A DNA stretch of 64,000 nucleotides from Actinomycetes bacterium (GTDB taxonomy: Bacteria; Actinomycetota; Actinomycetes; Actinomycetales; Dermatophilaceae). Each line of letters begins with the position of its first letter. The first letter of the stretch is position 1. The stretch is taken from contig JAEZWF010000057.1 in assembly GCA_023420415.1 (NCBI GenBank), forward strand, positions 21,742 through 85,741, in the 5' to 3' direction. Below are positions 1 through 8,347 of the stretch, piece after piece. The notes below the pieces were generated by a model. That model had not been told where the DNA came from, did no database searches, and saw only the letters and a program-made list of their open reading frames with translations. A program made the position numbers and the translations under genes.

Positions 1-1701
1 AACGGCATCGAGGTCGTCGCGGTGGAGGTCGACGAGGACGCGGTCGACAAGGGGCGCGGGGTGCTGCAGCAGTCCACCGACCGAGCCGTCTCCCGCGGCA
101 AGCTGAGCGAGGAGGACCAGGCGACCCTGCACGGCCGCGTGCGGTTCTCGGCCGCGATGGAGGACCTGGCCGGCTGCCAGCTCGTCGTCGAGGCAGTGCC
201 CGAGCACCTCGACCTCAAGAAGGAGATCTTCGGCAAGCTCGATGCCATCGTCGGCCCCGACGCGATCCTGGCGACCAACACCTCGAGCCTGTCGGTGACC
301 GAGATCGCCGTCGCCACGAGCAACCCCAAGCGGGTCGTGGGCATGCACTTCTTCAACCCGGCACCGGTGCTCCAGTTCGTCGAGGTGATCCGCACGGTCG
401 TCACCGAGGACGAGGTGTTCGAGGACGTCAAGGCCCTCGCGCAGCAGCTCGGCAAGCAGCCGGTCGTCGTCGGTGACAAGGCCGGCTTCATCGCCAATGC
501 GCTGCTCTTCGGCTACCTCAACCACGCGGTGTCGATGTACGAAAGCCGTTACGCCACAAGGGAAGATATCGACGCGGCCATGAAGCTCGGCTGCGGCTAC
601 CCGATGGGCCCCCTGGCGCTGATGGACCTCATCGGGCTCGACACCGCCTACGAGATCCTCGACACGATGTACAAGCAGGGCCGCGACCGGCTGCACGCGC
701 CGAGCCCGATCATCAAGCAGATGGTCAGCGCGGGTCTCAAGGGCCGCAAGAGCGGCCGCGGGTTCTACACCTACGCCGAGCCGGGCTCCTCGAGCGTCGT
801 CGACGACGCGCTCACCCCGGGGGCGCGCGAGGGCGCGGTCGCGCAGGTGCGCCCCGTCCGCACGGTCGGCGTCGTCGGCTCCGGCACCATGGCCACCGGC
901 ATCGTCGAGGTCTTCGCCAAGGCCGGCTACGACGTCACCTACGTCACCCGCAGCCAGCCCAAGGTCGACGCCGTGACGGCCGCGATCACCAAGTCGCTCG
1001 AAAAGGCCGTCCAGCGCGGCAAGCTCGATGCCGCAGCCCGTGACGAGGCCCTCGGCCACCTCACCGGCACCACCTCGCTGGAGGCGCTCGCCGGCGTCGA
1101 CATCGTCGTCGAGGCCGTCGTCGAGGACCTCGCGGTCAAGCAGGCGCTCTTCGAGAACCTCGACGAGATTGCCAAGCCGGGGGCGATCCTCGCCACCACC
1201 ACCTCCAGCCTGCCCGTCGTCGAGCTGGCGGCCGTGACCACGCGACCGCAGGACGTCATCGGCATGCACTTCTTCAACCCGGCCCAGATCATGAAGCTCG
1301 TCGAGGTCGTGCACACCGTGTCGACCGCCCCCGACGTCGTCGCCACGGTCCAGGACCTGTGCGCCAAGGTCGGCAAGCACGCCGTCACCTGTGGTGACCG
1401 CAGCGGCTTCATCGTCAACGCGCTGCTGTTCCCCTACCTCAACGACTCGGTCAAGATGCTCGAGGCCAACTACGCCTCCGCCGACGACATCGACACCGCG
1501 ATGAAGACCGGTTGTGGCCTGCCGATGGGGCCGTTCGAGCTGCTCGACGTCGTCGGGCTGGACGTGTCGCTGGCGATCCAGCGCGAGCTCTACCTCGAGT
1601 TCCGCGAGCGCGGGTTCGCCCCCGCACCGCTGCTCGAGCACCTCGTCACGGCGGGTTACCTCGGTCGCAAGACCGGGCGCGGCTTTCGCACCTACGCCTG
1701 A
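1..1701 (+). CDS. 3-hydroxyacyl-CoA dehydrogenase, tandem duplicated (5' end cut off by window)
   Basis: NAD-dependent 3-hydroxyacyl-CoA (3-hydroxybutyryl-CoA type) dehydrogenase, cytoplasmic, used in beta-oxidation or C4 acyl-CoA metabolism. The frame is open from base 1, so the real start and the first dinucleotide-binding glycine motif lie upstream. Two copies of the same roughly 280-residue enzyme are fused head to tail. Copy one carries HFFNPAP (about base 349) and GCGYPMGP (about 592). Copy two starts with GSGTMATG (about 880) and repeats HFFNPAQ and GCGLPMGP. Known single-copy relatives are about 285 residues, so this is an internal duplication. A hairpin at 1715-1740 follows the stop. 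Family assignment is firm; chain-length preference cannot be read from sequence. Confidence 0.9.
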   Translation, partial: NGIEVVAVEVDEDAVDKGRGVLQQSTDRAVSRGKLSEEDQATLHGRVRFSAAMEDLAGCQLVVEAVPEHLDLKKEIFGKLDAIVGPDAILATNTSSLSVTEIAVATSNPKRVVGMHFFNPAPVLQFVEVIRTVVTEDEVFEDVKALAQQLGKQPVVVGDKAGFIANALLFGYLNHAVSMYESRYATREDIDAAMKLGCGYPMGPLALMDLIGLDTAYEILDTMYKQGRDRLHAPSPIIKQMVSAGLKGRKSGRGFYTYAEPGSSSVVDDALTPGAREGAVAQVRPVRTVGVVGSGTMATGIVEVFAKAGYDVTYVTRSQPKVDAVTAAITKSLEKAVQRGKLDAAARDEALGHLTGTTSLEALAGVDIVVEAVVEDLAVKQALFENLDEIAKPGAILATTTSSLPVVELAAVTTRPQDVIGMHFFNPAQIMKLVEVVHTVSTAPDVVATVQDLCAKVGKHAVTCGDRSGFIVNALLFPYLNDSVKMLEANYASADDIDTAMKTGCGLPMGPFELLDVVGLDVSLAIQRELYLEFRERGFAPAPLLEHLVTAGYLGRKTGRGFRTYA

Positions 1702-1714
1702 GGTGAGGACGACT

Positions 1715-1740
1715 CGGTATGCCGCGTGGCCGGCATACCG
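1715..1740. terminator. GTATGCCG-type hairpin after the dehydrogenase gene
   Basis: CGGTATGCCG (1715-1724) pairs perfectly with CGGCATACCG (1731-1740) across a 6-nt loop. There is no T-run. It belongs to the GGTATGCCGCGTGG hairpin family seen at other gene ends in this window. Confidence 0.5.
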
Positions 1741-1819
1741 GGGTAACGTCACCGCCAGGTCGACCCGTCTGGGTGGGTGAAGGGCCGCCCGGCGCGGCCC
1801 ACCGACCAAGGGGGTTCGC

Positions 1820-3310
1820 GTGCGTGACACCGACGAGGCAGTCGAGGGCCTGCTGCGCGACACCTTCGGGGCCGCCCGGCCGGCATCGGGCGACGACCTG
1901 ACCGGGCTGCGCGACGCCAGCTGGGCGCGGGCCGACCGGTTGCGGCGTCGGCGGGCCGGCGTCGTGGGCGCCACGACCGCGGGCGTCGTCGGCGCGACCG
2001 CGCTCGCGGTGGTCGTCGGTACCGGGCTGTGGGGTCCGCAGCGTGCCCTGGACCCCGTGCCCGCAGCAACGACGAAGGCGACAACCAAGCCCGCGGTGAG
2101 CAACGCGAGCGCAAACCTGGTGCCTGGGTCCGGTTCGTTCGCCTACCGGTTCCCCGACGGACTGTCCGGGGTGATGGCGAACGGTCTGGTGCCGGTCGGG
2201 AACATCTCCTCGAGCCCTGACCTCTCGGGTCAGGCCGGTGGCTGCCGGTGGGAGGAGCTGAAGGACCGGCGCCAGCCCATCGCCGGCTGGAGCCGACTGT
2301 TCGAGGTCGAGGGTTCTGGCGGCACGGGCGCGGCCAACCTCGGCGTGGCCGGCTTCACCACCGGCACCGGCGAGGCTGCCATGGAAGACCTGCGTCGAGG
2401 GGCCCTGCCGTGCCTGACGGCGCCGGACCTGGACGCACGGACGTGGAACGGCCCGGGTGACGCCGGTCCGTCCGACAGCTCGCTGCTGTGGACCGGGACC
2501 GCGAACATGGGGGGAACCACACGCACGACGTCGCTGGCCGTGGTCCGCGTGGGTGACGTCCTGGTCGCGAGCTCGGCCCTCACGGACACCGCCGAGGGGG
2601 CTCGTCGGGTCGCCACCGAGACCGCGACGGCGGCAGCCACGCTGCTGCTGGACAAGAAGTTCCCACCCGCCCTCGGAGAGCCACTCGGTGCGAGCCGCAG
2701 CGCACCCAACGCCGCGTCCAAGCCGGGCGCCCCGAAGGCGACACCCGTCGCGCCCGAGGCGGCCTACGAGATTGCGGACGTCTACCCCAGCGAGGAGGAG
2801 CTGGGCAACGGGCTGAAGTACCCCGGCGACCCCATCACGGGTGCGAACATGCCGACAGCCTCAGGTGTGCAGATGTGCGACAACACCGGGGAACCGGACC
2901 AGGACGCACGCGATGCCAAGCCCGACCCGGTCGCCGGCACACAGAACATGGCCTGGGCCGGGGCCGGCAACCTCGACGACCCAGCTGTCAACATCTCCGT
3001 GACGGGGTGGGTGCCGGGGACCGGTGCCGAGCGGTTCGGCGAGCTCCAGCGCAACGAGGGCGGCTGCCGGTGGATGCCTGACCAGCAGCGCCTGGCCTGG
3101 GCAGGTGTCGACCCGGCGACGACGTGGCTGTCGACCGGCACCGAGAACGGCATCACCTCTTACCTCGCCTCTCGGCTCGTCGGTGACGTCATCGTCTCGG
3201 TGGTCGTCAACGGACTGCCTCGTGACCAGGCCATCGCGGAGGCAACCCGGCTCAACGGGATCGTCACGTCCAAGGTGAAGGCAAACGTCCCGGCTGCGAA
3301 GGGACGCTGA
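1820..3310 (+). CDS. membrane-anchored protein with two repeated extracellular domains, partner of the adjacent sigma factor
   Basis: 496 residues, GTG start 5-6 nt after an AAGGGGG ribosome site. The layout is a short cytoplasmic N-terminus (about 1-42), one hydrophobic helix (about 43-67), then an extracytoplasmic region made of two related halves (about 95-280 and 310-490). Both halves contain GGCRW and a VGDV(L/I)V strand followed by an Ala/Thr-rich helix, so the region is an internal duplication. The next gene, 3 nt downstream, is an ECF sigma factor, so a sensor or anti-sigma role is plausible. No zinc-binding anti-sigma motif (HxxxCxxC) is present and I do not recognise the domain. Function is inference from position only. 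Confidence 0.7.
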   Translation: MRDTDEAVEGLLRDTFGAARPASGDDLTGLRDASWARADRLRRRRAGVVGATTAGVVGATALAVVVGTGLWGPQRALDPVPAATTKATTKPAVSNASANLVPGSGSFAYRFPDGLSGVMANGLVPVGNISSSPDLSGQAGGCRWEELKDRRQPIAGWSRLFEVEGSGGTGAANLGVAGFTTGTGEAAMEDLRRGALPCLTAPDLDARTWNGPGDAGPSDSSLLWTGTANMGGTTRTTSLAVVRVGDVLVASSALTDTAEGARRVATETATAAATLLLDKKFPPALGEPLGASRSAPNAASKPGAPKATPVAPEAAYEIADVYPSEEELGNGLKYPGDPITGANMPTASGVQMCDNTGEPDQDARDAKPDPVAGTQNMAWAGAGNLDDPAVNISVTGWVPGTGAERFGELQRNEGGCRWMPDQQRLAWAGVDPATTWLSTGTENGITSYLASRLVGDVIVSVVVNGLPRDQAIAEATRLNGIVTSKVKANVPAAKGR

Positions 3311-3313
3311 GGG

Positions 3314-3883
3314 ATGGGTCTGTTCGGGGGAGCGGCGCCGCGACCGGAGTCGGCTGAGCGCTACGTCGAGGCTGCGCTGCCCCGGCTGATGGGCGCGGCG
3401 CTGTCGCTCACCGGCAACCGCCACGACGCGGAGGACCTGGTCCAGGACACCCTCGCCAAGGTGCTGCTCCACTGGCGCCGGGTCGAGCAGGCCGACAGCG
3501 TCGACGCCTACGTCCGCAAGGTCATGGTCAACACCTTCGTCTCGGGCAAGCGGCGTCGCTCCAGCCGCGAGGTCGTCTCGCACGACCTCGTGACGAGCGA
3601 CGGCGCGGGAGCGGTCGCCTCACCGGCGGGTGCGACCGAGGACCGCGACCAGATGTGGCAGCTGCTCGCGACCCTGTCACCTCGGCAGCGGGCGGTGCTG
3701 GTGCTGCGCTACTACGACGACCTGCCCGACGCGGCGATCGCCGAGGTGCTCGGCTGCTCGCCGGTGTCGGTGCGGGTCACCGCGCACAAGGGGATGGCTC
3801 GACTTCGGGAGCGGCTGCCCGCTCTGGGAGAATCGGATGCGTGCCCCGCGCCAACCGACGTCGCCGCGACGACGTCCCGCTGA
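3314..3883 (+). CDS. SigE-family ECF RNA polymerase sigma factor
   Basis: 189 residues, ATG start 3 nt after the preceding stop. Region sigma2 spans about residues 15-85, with the typical GNRHDAEDLVQDTLAKVLLH segment and conserved DAEDLVQ core-binding residues. Region sigma4 spans about 105-165, with LSPRQRAVLVLRYYDDL and a helix-turn-helix. The length and the YVRKVMVN segment match the actinobacterial SigE-like ECF group. It is probably co-transcribed with the upstream membrane protein, the likely regulator of its activity. The C-terminal 43 bases overlap the next small gene in another frame. Confidence 0.9.
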   Translation: MGLFGGAAPRPESAERYVEAALPRLMGAALSLTGNRHDAEDLVQDTLAKVLLHWRRVEQADSVDAYVRKVMVNTFVSGKRRRSSREVVSHDLVTSDGAGAVASPAGATEDRDQMWQLLATLSPRQRAVLVLRYYDDLPDAAIAEVLGCSPVSVRVTAHKGMARLRERLPALGESDACPAPTDVAATTSR

Positions 3884-4140
3884 ACCTCGACCGCGCCATC
3901 GGTGGCGCGCCACGGCGCGAGCGGTATGCCGGTGGCGAGTGGTTCGTGCGCCGCGTCACCGGTGCGTCGTCGCAGCGTTCGTACCTGTGCCCGGGCTGCC
4001 AGCAGCAGGTCGTGCCGGGCACACCGCACGTCGTCGTGTGGCCGGCCGACGGGCTCGGCGGCATCGACGACCGGCGGCACTGGCACGCGGCCTGCTGGAC
4101 CGCACGCGAGCGCCGTCGACCGGGCGGCGCCTACCGCTGA
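3841..4140 (+). CDS. small conserved actinobacterial zinc-ribbon-like protein
   Basis: 99 residues from a GTG that lies inside the end of the sigma factor gene. An Arg-rich N-terminus is followed by GEWFVRRVTGASS, then YLCPGCQQQ, PHVVVWP and a C-terminal HWHAACW. The two Cys of CPGC together with the later His/Cys could bind one metal ion. This pattern occurs in a small protein family of Streptomyces and relatives that is often mislabelled ATP/GTP-binding protein. No nucleotide-binding motif is present here. Function unknown. The start could also be a later codon, but the GTG gives the family's usual length of about 100 residues. Confidence 0.7.
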   Translation: MPRANRRRRDDVPLNLDRAIGGAPRRERYAGGEWFVRRVTGASSQRSYLCPGCQQQVVPGTPHVVVWPADGLGGIDDRRHWHAACWTARERRRPGGAYR

Positions 4141-4180
4141 GGGTGACGCGCCGCGCGGAGGCGAGCAGGCGGCATACGCC

Positions 4181-5548
4181 TCAGTGCCTGGCCTGGCGGG
4201 GGAGCAGCACCTCTTCGTAGAGGAGCAGCAGTCCGGCCGCGACAGGGATCGCGAGGAGCGCGCCCAGCACTCCCAACAGCGTGCCGCCCGCGAGCGCCGC
4301 GATCACGGTCACCGCGCCCGGCACCGACACGGTGCGCTGCATGACGCGCGGCGCCACGATGTAGTTCTCCACCTGCTGGTAGATGACGAAGTAGACGGCC
4401 GCGATGATCGCCTTGCGCGGCTCGTCGAACACGGCGACGACGCACACGACAACTGCGCCAATCGTCGCACCCACCATGGGAATCAGGCCCAGGAAGCCGA
4501 CCGCGACGGCCAGCACCGCGGCATACGGGATGCCGACGATCGTCATCATGACGTAGGAGCACACGGCGTTGATCGAGGCGACGGCGACCTGCCCGATGGC
4601 GTAGGAGCCGGTGCGCCGCATGATCTCCTCGGAGAGCGACGTGACCCGGGGGCGGCGCGAGGCCGGCACCATCGCGAAGGCCGCCTGCTTGACGCGGGGG
4701 AACGACGCGAGCAGGAACAGGGTCAGGACCAGCACGGTGAAGCCCTGGAAGATGCCGCCGACCACGGCCGCACCGACTCCGAGGACACCGCCGAAGACCT
4801 GGCTGATGAAGCTGCTGTCGGTGATGCGCTTGTTGAACTCGTCCTGCACCTTGTCGACGACGTCGTAGCTCTTGTCGAGCTCCTGGATCCACTTGCTGCC
4901 CAGCACCTCGTTGAGCCAGCCCGGCGCGGCCTGGATGAGCTGGGCCCCCTGGGAGATGACGGGCGGCACGACGACGTAGCCGAGGATGACGAAGATGCCG
5001 ATGAGACCGGCGAAGACGATGGCGACGGCCAGCCCGCGGTTCACGCGGCGCTTGGTGAGGGCCTCGACGATGGGGTTGAGCGCCAGGGTGAGGAAGAAGG
5101 CGACGACGAGCAGCGTGATCGTCGTCGTGAGGCGTCCGATGGTGTGCCACAGCAGCAGGGCCGTGAGCACCCCGATGCCGCCGAAGAAGCCCATGTAGAA
5201 CGGCGACTGGCGGTTGAGGGGGCGTCCGAGCCGGCCGTAGCGCTCGGGGTGCGGGGTGAAGAGGCTGTCCTTGGCGCCGCCGTCCTTGGCGCCGCGGTCC
5301 TTGGTGCCGCCGTCCGGGGTGGCACCGTCCGGGGTGGCACCGTCGGCCGGGCGCTCCCCGTCGCCGTCGCCACGGCCGCTGGTGACGGGTGCCCCCGACG
5401 CCTGGGCGGCGGTCGGCAGCACGTCGGCGAGGACGTCGTCGGGCACGGGCGTGGGGTCGCCGTGCTCGCGTTCGTGCGGGTGGTTGCTCGCCCGCAGCGT
5501 CTCGCGCTGCGTGCGGCGGAAGTCGCGCCAGCGGCTCAGGAGGGACAT
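4181..5548 (-). CDS. AI-2E family transporter (UPF0118 membrane protein)
   Basis: 455 residues, ATG start. The N-terminal 110 residues are polar and contain a low-complexity DG(A/G)(T/A)(P/K) pentapeptide repeat. About eight hydrophobic segments follow, in the usual order of this family: two pairs of helices, a long soluble insertion around residues 200-260 (QAAPGWLNEVLGS), then C-terminal helices with GFLGLIPMVGATIG and the EVLLPRQ end. Family members include autoinducer-2 exporters and Na+/H+ antiporters, so the substrate cannot be inferred. It stands alone, convergent with the sigma-factor operon. Confidence 0.85.
   Translation of the reverse strand: MSLLSRWRDFRRTQRETLRASNHPHEREHGDPTPVPDDVLADVLPTAAQASGAPVTSGRGDGDGERPADGATPDGATPDGGTKDRGAKDGGAKDSLFTPHPERYGRLGRPLNRQSPFYMGFFGGIGVLTALLLWHTIGRLTTTITLLVVAFFLTLALNPIVEALTKRRVNRGLAVAIVFAGLIGIFVILGYVVVPPVISQGAQLIQAAPGWLNEVLGSKWIQELDKSYDVVDKVQDEFNKRITDSSFISQVFGGVLGVGAAVVGGIFQGFTVLVLTLFLLASFPRVKQAAFAMVPASRRPRVTSLSEEIMRRTGSYAIGQVAVASINAVCSYVMMTIVGIPYAAVLAVAVGFLGLIPMVGATIGAVVVCVVAVFDEPRKAIIAAVYFVIYQQVENYIVAPRVMQRTVSVPGAVTVIAALAGGTLLGVLGALLAIPVAAGLLLLYEEVLLPRQARH
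5268..5342 (-). repeat. five tandem 15-bp units inside the AI-2E transporter gene
   Basis: Units begin at 5268, 5283, 5298, 5313 and 5328. The last two (TCCGGGGTGGCACCG on + strand) are identical and the others differ by a few bases. Because the period is a multiple of 3, copy-number change keeps the frame and alters the number of DG(A/G)xx pentapeptides in the cytoplasmic N-terminus. Confidence 0.85.
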
Positions 5549-5637
5549 GCGCCGAAGACTATGACACCCGCGCGGCGCTCACCCGTCCGGGGAGGGGGCG
5601 CCGCGCGGGTGTTTGCGCAGGTCAGGGGCTCGGGGCC

Positions 5638-6978
5638 TCAGGCGTTGCGGAACCGGTTGATCTGGGGCAGCAACGCCTCGCGCTTGTCGGGGTCGGTGAC
5701 GCCGAGCCCCTCCTGCGGCGACAGGGTGAGGACCCCGACCTTGCCCTGGTGGGCGTTCTGGTGGACGTCGAGTGCCGCCTGGCCGACCTCGTCCATGCCA
5801 TAGGTCTTGGACAGGGTCGGGTTGATCAGGCCGCGGTTGATGAGCTCGTTGGCCTCCCACGCCTCGCGGTAGTTGGCGAAGTGGCTCGACACGATCCGCT
5901 TGAGGTTCATCCACAGGTAGCGGTTGTCGTACTCGTGCAGGTAGCCGCTCGTCGAGGCGCACGTGACGATGGTGCCGCCCTTGCGCGCGACGTAGACGCT
6001 GGCGCCGAAGGTCTCCCGGCCGGGGTGCTCGAAGACGATGTCGACGTCGTAGCCACCGGTGAGCTCGCGGATCTTCTTGCCTAGCCGCTGCCACTCGCGC
6101 GGGTTCTGCTCGGTGCCGCCCTCGTTCCAGAACTGGTAGCCCTCGGCCGAGCGGTCGATGATCAGCTCGGCACCCATGTCGCGGCAGATCTGCGCCTTCT
6201 CGGGCGAGGAGACGACACAGACCGGGGTCGCGCCGCCCGCCAGCGCCATCTGGGTGGCATAGGAGCCGAGGCCGCCGGAGGCGCCCCAGATGAGGACGCG
6301 GTCGCCGAGCTTCATGGCCGCGCCGTTCTTGGAGATGAGCTGGCGGTATGCCGTGGAGTTGACCAGGCCGGGCGAGGCCGCCTCCTCCCACGACAGGTGG
6401 GCGGGCTTGGGCATGAGCTGGTTGGACTTGACGATGGCCAGCTCGGCGAGGCCGCCGAAGTTGGTCTCGAAGCCCCAGATCCGCTGCTGCGGGTCGAGCA
6501 TCGTGTCGTTGTGGCCGTCGGCGTCCTCGAGCTCGACCGACAGGCAGTGCGCGACGACCTCCTGGCCGGGCTTCCACTTGGTGACGCCGGGGGCGGTGCG
6601 CAGGACGACACCGGCGAGGTCGGAGCCGACGACGTGGTAGGGCAGGTCGTGCCGCTTGGCGTACTCCGAGGTGCGGCCGTAGCGCTCGAGGAACCCGAAC
6701 GTCGACACCGGCTCGAAGATCGAGGTCCACACGGTGTTGTAGTTGATGGCGCTGGCCATCACCGCGACGAGGGCCTCGCCCGGTGCCAGCTCGGGAAGCG
6801 GCACGTCGTCGAGGTGGAGGGACTTGCGCGGGTCCTTCTCCTTGGTGGGCATGCCCTCGAACATGTCGACCTCGTCCTTGTGCACCGTCACGGCGCGGTA
6901 GGACTCGGGAATGGTGAGGCCGGCATACGTCTGCTCGGTCCGGTCACCGGAAAGGATGGCGTCGCGGATCTCCTGCAC
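5638..6978 (-). CDS. ccr: crotonyl-CoA carboxylase/reductase
   Basis: 446 residues, the usual length for Ccr. It catalyses NADPH-dependent reductive carboxylation of crotonyl-CoA to ethylmalonyl-CoA, the key step of the ethylmalonyl-CoA pathway and an extender-unit source. It is an MDR-family enzyme. The N-terminal ESYRAVTVHKDEVDMFEGM and the central NAD(P)-binding GASGGLGSYATQMALAGGA are visible, and CVVSSPEKAQICRDMGAE follows. The GTG start at 6978 (VQEIRDAIL) is chosen because GAGGAG stands 7 nt upstream. Longer upstream extensions are low-complexity. Genes for methylmalonyl-CoA epimerase and a 3-hydroxyacyl-CoA dehydrogenase lie nearby. Confidence 0.93.
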   Translation of the reverse strand: MQEIRDAILSGDRTEQTYAGLTIPESYRAVTVHKDEVDMFEGMPTKEKDPRKSLHLDDVPLPELAPGEALVAVMASAINYNTVWTSIFEPVSTFGFLERYGRTSEYAKRHDLPYHVVGSDLAGVVLRTAPGVTKWKPGQEVVAHCLSVELEDADGHNDTMLDPQQRIWGFETNFGGLAELAIVKSNQLMPKPAHLSWEEAASPGLVNSTAYRQLISKNGAAMKLGDRVLIWGASGGLGSYATQMALAGGATPVCVVSSPEKAQICRDMGAELIIDRSAEGYQFWNEGGTEQNPREWQRLGKKIRELTGGYDVDIVFEHPGRETFGASVYVARKGGTIVTCASTSGYLHEYDNRYLWMNLKRIVSSHFANYREAWEANELINRGLINPTLSKTYGMDEVGQAALDVHQNAHQGKVGVLTLSPQEGLGVTDPDKREALLPQINRFRNA

Positions 6979-7088
6979 TGGAACTGCTCCTCGGCGTCGT
7001 CGTGGTGGGGCGATCGGGCGCCCTCGGGCACGGTGTGCCTGCGAACCTACTGGCGCGTATGCCGCGTGGTCACCGGGTGAGACCCCGG

Positions 7089-7760
7089 TCACCCGTGACG
7101 TGGCTCACCCGACGCCGCGGCCGGGTGCGGTCGGTGCAGCACCTCCCGCCAGACGCTCATTCCGGGGGTGCTGGCCGACGGGATGCGCTCGCGGCTGACC
7201 GGTACGAGCCCACCGGAGGCGAACCCGTCGAGCTGGCGCTCGGTGAACGGCCACGGCGGTCCGTCGACGGTCACGCCCTCGTCGCGGGCGACCATGATGA
7301 CCACGAGCGTGCCACCGGGGGCCACCAACGAGGCCACGTCCCGGGTGGCGCGCAGGCGGACCGACTCGGGCAGGGCCTGCAGGTTCATGTCCTCGACCAC
7401 CAGGTCGAAGCGGCCGAGCCACTCGGGCGGGAGCTCGAACAGGTCGGCCACGACGTAGTCGACGGGGCTGTCCGGGAACCGCAGGCGGGTGTCCCGCACC
7501 GCGGTGGGGGCGATGTCGAAAGCGGTGGTCCGAAAGCCCAGGCTCGCGAGGTACTCCGAGTCGCGGCCGTACCCGGCGCCGACGACGACGGCAGACCGTG
7601 GCTGTGCGGGGTCGCCGTCGCCGCGGATGCCCTCGCGTTCGGCCCACTCCACCAGCGGCACGGCAGGGGAGCCACGGTCCCAGGGGACCTGTGACTCGCC
7701 GGCCGCGGCCGCGGCATACAGCTGCTCGAACCAAGCGGTGCCGCGATCTGGCTCGGTCAC
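7089..7760 (-). CDS. SAM-dependent methyltransferase, thiopurine-methyltransferase-like
   Basis: 223 residues, GTG start 4 nt after the epimerase stop, so the two are co-transcribed. Motif I AVVVGAGYGRDSEYLASLGF (about residues 58-77) is the SAM-binding glycine loop, followed by an acidic FDIAPTAV and by DLVVEDMNLQALP. The sequence fits class I small-molecule methyltransferases of the TPMT/chloride-methyltransferase type. The substrate is unknown. A hairpin-forming stretch (about 7062-7086) separates it from ccr downstream. Confidence 0.82.
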   Translation of the reverse strand: MTEPDRGTAWFEQLYAAAAAGESQVPWDRGSPAVPLVEWAEREGIRGDGDPAQPRSAVVVGAGYGRDSEYLASLGFRTTAFDIAPTAVRDTRLRFPDSPVDYVVADLFELPPEWLGRFDLVVEDMNLQALPESVRLRATRDVASLVAPGGTLVVIMVARDEGVTVDGPPWPFTERQLDGFASGGLVPVSRERIPSASTPGMSVWREVLHRPHPAAASGEPRHG

Positions 7761-7764
7761 GATC

Positions 7765-8208
7765 TCAGTGGGTCTCGTGGGCGGGCTGCACCAGCTCGAC
7801 GAGTATGCCGCCGGCGTCCTTGGGATGAATGAAGTTGACGCGCGAGTTGGAGGTGCCGCGGCGGGGCTCGTCGTAGAGCATCCGCAGGCCGCGCTCGCGC
7901 AGGGTCTGGCTGACCGCCTCGACGTCCTCGACGCGGTAGGCCACCTGCTGCACGCCGGGGCCGGACCGGTCGAGGAACTTGGCGATGGTCGACTCGGGGG
8001 ACAGCGGTGCCAGCAGCTGGATGTGCGAGCCGCTGCCACCCACGGCCATCATCGCCTCACGGACGCCCTGCTCCTCGTTGACCTCCTGGTGGGCCAGCTG
8101 CATGCCGAAGGTGTCGCGGTAGAACGCGATCGCCTCCTCGAGGTCGGCCACTGCCACGCCCACGTGGTCGATGGCGGTGAACAGGTCGGTGGGCAGGCTG
8201 CTGCTCAT
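7765..8208 (-). CDS. mce: methylmalonyl-CoA epimerase (VOC family)
   Basis: 147 residues. Interconverts (2R)- and (2S)-methylmalonyl-CoA in propionate and ethylmalonyl-CoA metabolism. The two betaalphabetabetabeta modules of the VOC fold are visible: IDHVGVAVADLEEAIAFYRD at the N-terminus and VQQVAYRVEDVEAV in the second half. Metal-ligand candidates are the His of IDHVGVA and the Glu of ILVELVQPAH. The ATG at 8208 overlaps, as ATGA, the stop of a 21-codon micro-ORF directly upstream. Translation is therefore probably coupled. Confidence 0.92.
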   Translation of the reverse strand: MSSSLPTDLFTAIDHVGVAVADLEEAIAFYRDTFGMQLAHQEVNEEQGVREAMMAVGGSGSHIQLLAPLSPESTIAKFLDRSGPGVQQVAYRVEDVEAVSQTLRERGLRMLYDEPRRGTSNSRVNFIHPKDAGGILVELVQPAHETH

Positions 8209-8270
8209 GCGGGGTCCCCACGAAGTATTCGGAGGAGCGAAGCGGGGGAGAAACTTCGTGGGGTGCTCAT
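8205..8270 (-). CDS. 21-codon micro-ORF coupled to mce (copy 1 of a repeated leader ORF)
   Basis: Reads MSTPRSFSPA then SLLRILRGDPA and stop. The stop TGA overlaps the mce start as ATGA (8205-8208). Bases 8216-8225 (CCCCACGAAG) and 8254-8263 (CTTCGTGGGG) form a perfect 10-bp stem across the ORF. A second copy at 22618-22683 has 18 of 21 identical residues and the same ATGA junction. I do not recognise the peptide. Either the peptide, the hairpin or re-initiation from it could control downstream translation. Confidence 0.65.
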   Translation of the reverse strand: MSTPRSFSPASLLRILRGDPA

Positions 8271-8334
8271 GGCAGCCAGTGTAGGGCGGCTGGAGGTGGG
8301 TGGCACCGCGTCGGGGTGAGGGCTTGCTCACCCC

Positions 8335-8347
8335 TAGACTGACGGGC
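8335..8347 (+). promoter_or_regulatory. leaderless-type -10 box of gatC
   Basis: TAGACT (8335-8340) is followed by 7 nt and then the gatC ATG. No Shine-Dalgarno sequence is present, so a leaderless mRNA is likely. The same arrangement recurs at several starts in this window. Confidence 0.55.
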
